From a virus, in IMG/VR virus record IMGVR_UViG_3300035158_000345, positions 1 through 23,392 of that record: a stretch of DNA of 23,392 bases. One strand, given 5' to 3'. Under the pieces are notes generated by a model, which searched no databases, was not told where the DNA came from, and saw nothing but the letters and a program-made list of their open reading frames with translations. The position numbers and the translations under genes were made by a program. This document shows positions 16,050-21,360 of this stretch, in pieces (within the stretch, counting starts at the first letter, position 1; the number at the start of each line of letters is the position of its first letter).

Positions 16050-16871
16050 ATGAAAAGTTTTTATTATTATAAGGCGTTAAGAAAGACCATAATTCAATTT
16101 TTGGATCTTTTCAATGACATTCAGATAGCTAGATATGATCCGAATGGTAATGTAAAGAAAATGATAAAGTTACCATTGAAGTTTTCTCCTAAGAAAAAAG
16201 TATGGTATTGGATACATGAGAAGAAAGAAGATGAGGTATTACCTATTCTTTCCTCACAAATGGAATCCCTTGAATATTCTACAGAAAGACAAGTAAATAA
16301 GTTCAGGAAAATTGTAGAATCTTCAGATGAAGAAGTTGAAAAGATAATAAGTAGATACTTAAATCCTGTTCCATATGATATTACCTTTACATTAAATATA
16401 TGGTCTTTACATATGGTTGATGTTGATCAAATTTTGGAACAAATATTACCGTACTTTAGTCCTAACGCTTTTATAAGAGTTAAGATACCTGAACTAGATG
16501 CAACATTTGAAGTAAAAGTTCTCTTCCAATCGGCTAACCCTGACTTAACATATGATATGAGTGAGGAAGAAGTGAGAATATTAAAATGGGATTTATCTTT
16601 TATAGTTCAGACATACTTATTCTTACCTGTAAATGATGAGAAATTAATAAAAGAAATAATATCTAAAATATATGTAAATAAAAATGTACTAGATGAGAAC
16701 ATTGGAACAGAGAGTACATTTACTTCAGGAGCAAGTGGTGCTGAAGATGAGGCTATTTGGCTAAAAGCCCTAGAGACTGTTAACCCTTCTGCTGCAAGTG
16801 CTTCTCCAATGGAGAGTATATATTATGATGAAGATGTAAAACTATTATATAAATATGAGATATTTGACTAA
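16050..16871 (+). CDS. Tail sheath terminator / tail completion protein (T4 gp15-like)
   Basis: gp15 caps the finished tail and joins it to the neck. The 273-residue product is nearly the same length as T4 gp15 (272). It has the family outline: YYYKALRKTIIQFLDLFNDI at the N-terminus, MIKLPLKFSPKKKVW, VPYDITFTLNIWSLHMVDVD, then QILEQILPYFSPNAF. The C-terminal 50 residues are Ala/Ser-rich and less recognisable. It starts at ATG 16050, only 3 bases after gp14, with no strong Shine-Dalgarno. Its stop overlaps the next start in a TAATG, so gp14, gp15 and the following tube-like gene are probably translationally coupled. Confidence 0.85.
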   Translation: MKSFYYYKALRKTIIQFLDLFNDIQIARYDPNGNVKKMIKLPLKFSPKKKVWYWIHEKKEDEVLPILSSQMESLEYSTERQVNKFRKIVESSDEEVEKIISRYLNPVPYDITFTLNIWSLHMVDVDQILEQILPYFSPNAFIRVKIPELDATFEVKVLFQSANPDLTYDMSEEEVRILKWDLSFIVQTYLFLPVNDEKLIKEIISKIYVNKNVLDENIGTESTFTSGASGAEDEAIWLKALETVNPSAASASPMESIYYDEDVKLLYKYEIFD

Positions 16872-17371
16872 TGAATAATACAAATCTAGATAAAGCAAAT
16901 GCAACAAGTTTTGAATTAGTGTTTCCTAAAATACCAACTGAAAAAGGTATAAGAGCTTCAGAAGAATTAACATTAAACATCTTTGAAACTATTATTCCAT
17001 CTGTTTCTATAGATGCTAATGAACAAAATTGGCAAGGATCCAAGATTCAACTAGATGGAGGCAAGACAACATTTGAACCATGGACAGTAAATTTCGTTGT
17101 TGATTCAGATTTCAGGAATTGGAAAATGATATATAGATGGTTTATGTTTATTGCCAATAATAAGGATAAGTTTGGTGAAATTAGAAATAAATACACGGTA
17201 GACGCTAGACTTACAATATTAGATAATTATAGGAATAATATACTATCAATGAAATTTGTTAGTGCATGGCCTACAATGCTTACCGAAGTTAATCTTACTT
17301 ATAGAGAAGCGGAACCTAATTTAGAAGCATTGATAAACATAGCTTATGATTATTATGAACTTATAGAGTAG
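16871..17371 (+). CDS. Tail-tube-fold protein, first copy (tube terminator gp3-like or gp19-like)
   Basis: The 166-residue product resembles phage tail-tube proteins. It has a beta-rich N-terminus, the NWQG element at 53-56 (shared with the second copy, where it is at 64-67), and WTVNFVVDSDFRNWKMIYRWF. T4 gp19 is 163 residues. Lying immediately after the sheath terminator gp15 and before the sheath, it may instead be the tube terminator (T4 gp3, 176 residues, same fold); the sequence alone does not decide. Its ATG overlaps the gp15 stop by one base. Its 3' end overlaps the convergent minus-strand RHH gene by 19 bases, so antisense transcription would pass into it. Confidence 0.7.
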   Translation: MNNTNLDKANATSFELVFPKIPTEKGIRASEELTLNIFETIIPSVSIDANEQNWQGSKIQLDGGKTTFEPWTVNFVVDSDFRNWKMIYRWFMFIANNKDKFGEIRNKYTVDARLTILDNYRNNILSMKFVSAWPTMLTEVNLTYREAEPNLEALINIAYDYYELIE

Positions 17372-17547
17372 ATATCATCCGGCTCATCCAAAGTAATCCT
17401 ATTATATATTTCCTTTACATATGAGCGTAGCATTTGAGGTAAGTCTATATTCTTATCTTTGGAGAGATATTTTATCATTTTCATTTCATCTTTATCTACT
17501 CTTAATGAATATAATTCAGTCTTGTTTTTCTTTTGTATTACTTTCAT
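17353..17547 (-). CDS. Small ribbon-helix-helix (Arc/MetJ/CopG-type) DNA-binding protein on the opposite strand
   Basis: This is the only minus-strand gene I can support. From the Met at 17547 the 64-residue product has the RHH pattern: a strand TELYSLRVDKDE, helix A MKMIKYLSKDK and helix B PQMLRSYVKEIYNR. The frame is open for 37 more codons upstream, but those are hydrophobic, and they pass through the ribosome site and promoter. A clear GAGGTG lies just upstream of the chosen Met (minus strand), preceded by a TATAAATA at 17572-17565. RHH dimers are sequence-specific repressors or activators. It may act on the adjacent divergent sheath promoter or autoregulate. Its C-terminal coding end overlaps the tube-like gene by 19 bases. 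Confidence 0.75.
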   Translation of the reverse strand: MKVIQKKNKTELYSLRVDKDEMKMIKYLSKDKNIDLPQMLRSYVKEIYNRITLDEPDDIYSISS

Positions 17548-17564
17548 ATTACACCTCGTAATAT

Positions 17565-17572
17565 TATTTATA
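17565..17572 (-). promoter_or_regulatory. T4-type late promoter box for the minus-strand RHH gene
   Basis: The plus strand reads TATTTATA, i.e. TATAAATA on the minus strand, directly upstream of the GAGGTG site and the Met of the RHH gene. It lies back to back with the plus-strand box at 17590-17597, 17 bases away. Confidence 0.55.
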
Positions 17573-17589
17573 AAAAAATTAGCAAACAA

Positions 17590-17597
17590 TATAAATA
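17590..17597 (+). promoter_or_regulatory. T4-type late promoter box before the tail sheath gene
   Basis: An exact TATAAATA lies about 65 bases before ATG 17662. It would start the sheath-tube transcription unit after the convergent gene pair upstream. Confidence 0.62.
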
Positions 17598-17661
17598 GGA
17601 GTAGATGAAAAAAGTAGTATGGACTAACAGCTACTAAATTAATAATAGGGAGGAACAAAAT

Positions 17662-19368
17662 ATGGCGTTTTATCTTAGTCCTTTAGTTGACGTTAATGAA
17701 ATTGATCTTACCACAACTATCCCAGCAGTGGCAACATCAATAGCAGTTACAGTTTTAAGAAATACTTATAAAGGTCCTGAAAATGAGAAAACCTTTATAA
17801 CTAGTACAAACGAATTAGTTGATAAATTTGGATATCCTACTGATGATGCATCTTGTTATCAAGATATATTATCCGCTACAGGTTATCTAGAGTATGGTAA
17901 TAGTTTATACTGTACTAGAACCATGCCTACATCTGCGACATTTGCAGGAACGAAAGCAGTAACAGGTTCAGGTTCTTTTACACCTTATACTTCAGGTGGA
18001 GCATTTATTCTAACTGATTTTCCAAGTGAAGATCCTGATAATTTCCATGAAGAAGTAATAGTAACAGGTAATCCAATGTGGTTCATAGCTTCATCTAGAG
18101 GAGAATGGGGAAATAATATTAGATTGGCTATTGTAAATAAAAAATATCAATCAGAAATTTTATCAGGTGGAAACTCTACCTGGGAAACCTATGGAACAAT
18201 TGCTAGCGTTGATAGTCCTCTAGAAACCAACAAAGATTTTCTTGTTATTGTTGAAGCTAGAGAACAAAAAGAATCAACTTGGTCAGTGGTAGAAACCTTT
18301 AACGTTTCTACTGATACTAATGCACTTGATGATCAGGGTATAAAAAAGCATGCAGAAACAGTGATAAATCAACAATCAAATTATATTAGAATAGCTTTGA
18401 GTCCAGATCAAAAAGATTCTGACGTATATGTAACAACAGAGAATTACCAACAATTTGGTGGTGGTGTAGATAATCAAGGTGATTCATTACAAGATGGAAC
18501 GATAATGAATGCACTTGATCTATATGCAAATCCAGAAGAAATAGATGTAAATATGTTGATTGATTCTAACAAATCTGAAACAATAAAAAGATATATGATT
18601 CAGATTTGTGAAAGTAGAATGGATTGTATGGCAGTACTTGACTGTCCTTATAACATGGTAGTATATAATAGAGGTAACGAAACAACAGACCTTAGAAATT
18701 GGAGAAGATCAACATTTAATGAAAATACAAGTTACGCTGCTGTTTATGGTAACTGGCTAGATAAGTATGATAGATGGAATCAAAAATATAGATGGATTCC
18801 AATGTCAGGGCATGCAGCAGGTATCTTCGCTAATACAGATGGTGTTTCTGATCCATGGTTTGCTCCTGCAGGTCTTAATAGAGCTATTATGAATAATATT
18901 AGAAGACTAGCATGGAATCCAACCTTAGCTCAGAGAGATATATTATATAAAAATGGAATTAATCCAGTTGTAAGTTTTGCAGGTCAAGGAAAAGTTATTT
19001 GGGGTCAAAAAACATACCTAGATAAGAGTTCAGCATTTAACAGAATTAATGTAAGAAGACTTTTCATGGTATTAGAAAAAGCTATCAGTACAGCGTGCAA
19101 ATATTTCTTGTTTGAACCAAATGACCCTTCTACAAGAATACAACTAATTGATATGATAACACCTTTCTTGAGAGATGTACAAGGAAGAAGAGGTATATAT
19201 GAATTTGCAGTAGTATGTAACGAAACAAATAACACACCAGAAAGAATTGATAGAAATGAATTATGGTGTGATATTTATATTAAACCTACTAGAGCTGCAG
19301 AATTTATCGTATTGAATTTTATAGCTACTAAAACAGGAGCTAACTTTTCTGAAATCGCAGCTTTATAA
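17662..19368 (+). CDS. Tail sheath protein (T4 gp18-like)
   Basis: This is the contractile sheath subunit that drives DNA injection. The 568-residue product begins with the typical sheath N-terminus (YLSPLVDVNEIDLTTTIPAV) and has FLVIVEAREQ in the inserted domain. The conserved C-terminal sheath core includes NGINPVVSFAGQGKVIWGQK (about 432-451), INVRRLFMVLEKAISTACKY and DVQGRRGIYEFAVVCNE, ending IVLNFIATKTGANFSEI. It is somewhat shorter than T4 gp18 (659), mostly by smaller outer domains. ATG 17662 follows a strong GGGAGGAAC site. The second tube-like gene follows by 28 bases, the standard sheath-tube order. Confidence 0.96.
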   Translation: MAFYLSPLVDVNEIDLTTTIPAVATSIAVTVLRNTYKGPENEKTFITSTNELVDKFGYPTDDASCYQDILSATGYLEYGNSLYCTRTMPTSATFAGTKAVTGSGSFTPYTSGGAFILTDFPSEDPDNFHEEVIVTGNPMWFIASSRGEWGNNIRLAIVNKKYQSEILSGGNSTWETYGTIASVDSPLETNKDFLVIVEAREQKESTWSVVETFNVSTDTNALDDQGIKKHAETVINQQSNYIRIALSPDQKDSDVYVTTENYQQFGGGVDNQGDSLQDGTIMNALDLYANPEEIDVNMLIDSNKSETIKRYMIQICESRMDCMAVLDCPYNMVVYNRGNETTDLRNWRRSTFNENTSYAAVYGNWLDKYDRWNQKYRWIPMSGHAAGIFANTDGVSDPWFAPAGLNRAIMNNIRRLAWNPTLAQRDILYKNGINPVVSFAGQGKVIWGQKTYLDKSSAFNRINVRRLFMVLEKAISTACKYFLFEPNDPSTRIQLIDMITPFLRDVQGRRGIYEFAVVCNETNNTPERIDRNELWCDIYIKPTRAAEFIVLNFIATKTGANFSEIAAL

Positions 19369-19396
19369 TAAGTTTAATAATTAAGGAGGATATAAA

Positions 19397-19945
19397 ATGG
19401 CTGAAGAAAAACTAGTAGATGGTTTTAACATTGATAAATTTAGAAGTAATTTTCAAGCTGGAGCAAGACAATATCTATTTTATATGAGGCCAAATATGCC
19501 TGTTAATGGTTTTGATCCCAATAAGAGTATATATTTGGTTAGATCAACTAATTTACCAGAAGCCACGTTGGAAGAAACTATGGTAAATTGGCAAGGTTAT
19601 GATTATAAAATGGCCAGTAAATATACTTATGCAGATTGGGAAGTAACCTTTAATGTTGATATACAAGCAGATATACATAAATGGTTCACAAAATGGATGG
19701 AATTAACCCATAACTCGGAAACAAATGTACATGGTCTTCCCGCTGAGTATATGGCAGACCAACGAGTTCAGCTTCTTGATTTGAATGGTGATCCGATAAT
19801 AACATACTTACTATTAGGTGCTTGGCCTGGTACTGTAGGAGCGATTGACTTGGATTATTCAGGAACAGAAGTAGCACAATTTCCTGTTACCTTCAAATAT
19901 CAAAGACATGAAATAAATTATATTGATGGTGTATCATATAGTTAA
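19397..19945 (+). CDS. Tail tube protein (T4 gp19-like)
   Basis: The 182-residue product follows the sheath gene directly, as gp19 follows gp18. It shows the T4-type tube features: QYLFYMRPNMP near residue 25, YLVRSTNLPEATLEE, and NWQGYDYKMASKYTYADWEV (64 onward). VTFNVDIQADIHKWFTKWME and a C-terminal beta-strand FPVTFKYQRHEINYIDG follow. It polymerises inside the sheath to form the DNA conduit. An AAGGAGGATATAAA site precedes ATG 19397. It shares the NWQG element and overall pattern with the gene at 16871 but is clearly a separate protein; this is the likelier main tube subunit. Confidence 0.88.
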   Translation: MAEEKLVDGFNIDKFRSNFQAGARQYLFYMRPNMPVNGFDPNKSIYLVRSTNLPEATLEETMVNWQGYDYKMASKYTYADWEVTFNVDIQADIHKWFTKWMELTHNSETNVHGLPAEYMADQRVQLLDLNGDPIITYLLLGAWPGTVGAIDLDYSGTEVAQFPVTFKYQRHEINYIDGVSYS

Positions 19946-19964
19946 TATGTAAGAAGAAGCAATA

Positions 19965-20291
19965 ATGAATAAGAATATAAAACCAATAGTAGAAAAGTAT
20001 ATTGGTTCTATTGATGAAAAGATGAAACTTGCTAAGAAAAAGGATGCTATCAATAAAATTGAGAAAACTATTGATAGCATCACTAATGAAAAGCATATCA
20101 ATTCTGTAATCAAAATGATAGAAAATTTCTCCGAACAACCTGGACGGTTTAAAAAACGGTTTAACACATACAGTGAACTACTTGATAAATTAAACTTCAA
20201 GGTTCAAAAGCTTTACCATGAAGGGAAAATTAAATACGGTACGTTAGAAATGATGGAGAAAAAACTGAAAAAGGTAGCAGGAAAAGTGTAA
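19965..20291 (+). CDS. Helical protein of unknown function after the tail tube (108 aa)
   Basis: The 108-residue product is Lys-rich and predicted almost wholly helical (MNKNIKPIVEKYIGSIDEKM; INKIEKTIDSITNE; VIKMIENFSEQPGRFKKRF). It resembles no family I know. It lies between the tube gene and the gp26-like gene in the same direction, with an AAGAAGAAG site before ATG 19965. A role in tail or baseplate assembly is likely from position alone. Confidence 0.7.
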   Translation: MNKNIKPIVEKYIGSIDEKMKLAKKKDAINKIEKTIDSITNEKHINSVIKMIENFSEQPGRFKKRFNTYSELLDKLNFKVQKLYHEGKIKYGTLEMMEKKLKKVAGKV

Positions 20292-20338
20292 TTTAGAAGA
20301 ATGCGAGGTAGATAAATTTTACAATGTGAGGTGTAAAT

Positions 20339-21076
20339 ATGTCAGACTTTAAAAAATATTTAAATGTATATGAGTTTGAATGTGAATTACCCGGTAGTAA
20401 AAAGAAAGTTAAATTTAAACCTCTTACTACAGGTCAAATGAAAAAACTTCTTATTTATGAAGGTGAAGAAGACGAGGTTAAGGTAGAAGGAGCCTTAGAT
20501 GAGTTAATATCTTCAGCTATAATAACTAAAGATTTTAACATTGAGGAACTATACCTACAGGATAGATTTTTTCTCTTAGTTGAATTGAGAAAGAAAACGA
20601 AAGGTAGTTTATATAAATTTCAAATAAACTGTCCAGAATGTGGTTCACAATCAATAATAAAAATTGGTTTGGATAAGCTTCCTGTAAAAAAATTAGAAAA
20701 GGAAGAAGAGGAAATCAAAATTGATGATAATATTTCTTTAGTATTATCCCAGATAAAGAGATCAGATCAAGTAGAAGCAGCTAAGAAAGTTGAGATTTTA
20801 CCAAATCTCAATAAGTCTCAAAAGAATGCTGAACTAGCATTATATACATATGCATCAGCTATTAAGAAAGTCTTAACACCTGATGGTGAAAATGAAGTTA
20901 ATATTGATGACAAATATTACTTGCTTGAAAATATAAGTCAGGATAGCTATGATAAGGTTATAAATTGGTTCAGTAATAATGATTTTGGTATTGATTTTAC
21001 ATATAAGATAAAATGTATGCATTGTAAAAAATACGAATCTAAACAAACAATACCAATGGGAAATTTTTTCTTCTAA
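20339..21076 (+). CDS. Baseplate hub / tail assembly protein (T4 gp26-like) with a zinc site; zero-frame product
   Basis: The 245-residue product resembles the T4 gp26-type baseplate proteins. It has an N-terminal segment LPGSKKKVKFKPLTTGQMKK (about 18-36), a zinc-ribbon-like CPEC (98-101) that could pair with CMHC (226-229), and a middle helical region (PNLNKSQKNAELALYTYASA). It lies just before the tape-measure gene, where other tailed phages encode the tail assembly chaperone. Its last codons contain the heptamer T TTT TTC immediately before the stop. A -1 slip there would extend the protein by 61 residues. The start is ATG 20339, behind GTGAGGTGT. The baseplate call comes from family resemblance; the chaperone idea comes from context. 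Confidence 0.75.
   Translation: MSDFKKYLNVYEFECELPGSKKKVKFKPLTTGQMKKLLIYEGEEDEVKVEGALDELISSAIITKDFNIEELYLQDRFFLLVELRKKTKGSLYKFQINCPECGSQSIIKIGLDKLPVKKLEKEEEEIKIDDNISLVLSQIKRSDQVEAAKKVEILPNLNKSQKNAELALYTYASAIKKVLTPDGENEVNIDDKYYLLENISQDSYDKVINWFSNNDFGIDFTYKIKCMHCKKYESKQTIPMGNFFF
21064..21070 (+). other. Predicted programmed -1 ribosomal frameshift site (UUUUUUC)
   Basis: T TTT TTC fits the X XXY YYZ slippery rule exactly in the zero frame, and the stop codon TAA follows one codon later (21074-21076). Slipping back one base opens a 61-codon frame without any stop to 21253. A small hairpin (TAGGT-TCAA-GCCTA, 21092-21105) lies 21 bases downstream; it is weak and rather far for a stimulatory element. 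Confidence 0.55.
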
Positions 21077-21255
21077 TTAATTTGTTTACTATAGGTTCAA
21101 GCCTAGAGAATATTGTGGAAGAACAATTTCAATTATCTAGAAAAGCTGGTATAAATATATCCGAGAGTAACAGTTTGGCCGATTTCGAGAGAGAAGCATA
21201 TCTGAACCTTCTCATAAAAGATTTAAAGAATGAAGCTGAAGCAATGAAAAAATAA
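21070..21255 (+). CDS. Frameshift extension of the gp26-like protein (GT-like C-terminal domain), stop at 21253-21255
   Basis: In the -1 frame, 61 codons encode a helical, acidic segment that includes SLENIVEEQFQLSRKAG and LADFEREAYLNLLIKDL and ends EAEAMKK. The FEREAYLxLLIKDLKxE pattern is like the short T-domains appended by frameshift to tail assembly chaperones before tape-measure genes. No ATG start occurs before the penultimate codons. The possible TTG (21082) and GTG (21115) starts lack Shine-Dalgarno sites, so translation by frameshift from the upstream gene is the best explanation. The fused product would be 305 residues. If it is instead a free-standing ORF, it starts at one of those weak codons. 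Confidence 0.6.
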   Translation, partial: LLINLFTIGSSLENIVEEQFQLSRKAGINISESNSLADFEREAYLNLLIKDLKNEAEAMKK

Positions 21256-21300
21256 GATTTACTCACACTTAGCACACCTAAGCTAAAGGATCTTTTAAGT

Positions 21301-21345
21301 AAAGGTCTAAAGTGGACCCTATTAAGGTTACTTTAGACCTTTTTT
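21301..21345 (+). terminator. Rho-independent terminator between the gp26-like gene and the tape-measure gene
   Basis: A perfect 13-bp stem (AAAGGTCTAAAGT with ACTTTAGACCTTT) with a 16-base loop ends in a T run. It lies only 16 bases before the tape-measure start, with no promoter box in between. The tape-measure gene must therefore depend on readthrough, or the structure acts as an attenuator. Confidence 0.85.
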
Positions 21346-21360
21346 ATTTGGAGATAGATT

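Noticed and set aside
16848-16855. TATAAATA near the end of the gp15-like gene (also 14772-14779 and 21150-21157)
   Set aside because: These lie within coding sequence as ordinary Tyr/Lys/Asn codons, with no suitable gene start and ribosome site just downstream, so they are probably chance in AT-rich DNA.
17548-17658. Upstream extension of the minus-strand RHH gene (37 extra hydrophobic residues)
   Set aside because: It would run through the apparent promoter box and ribosome site; the RHH homology starts after the internal Met at 17547.
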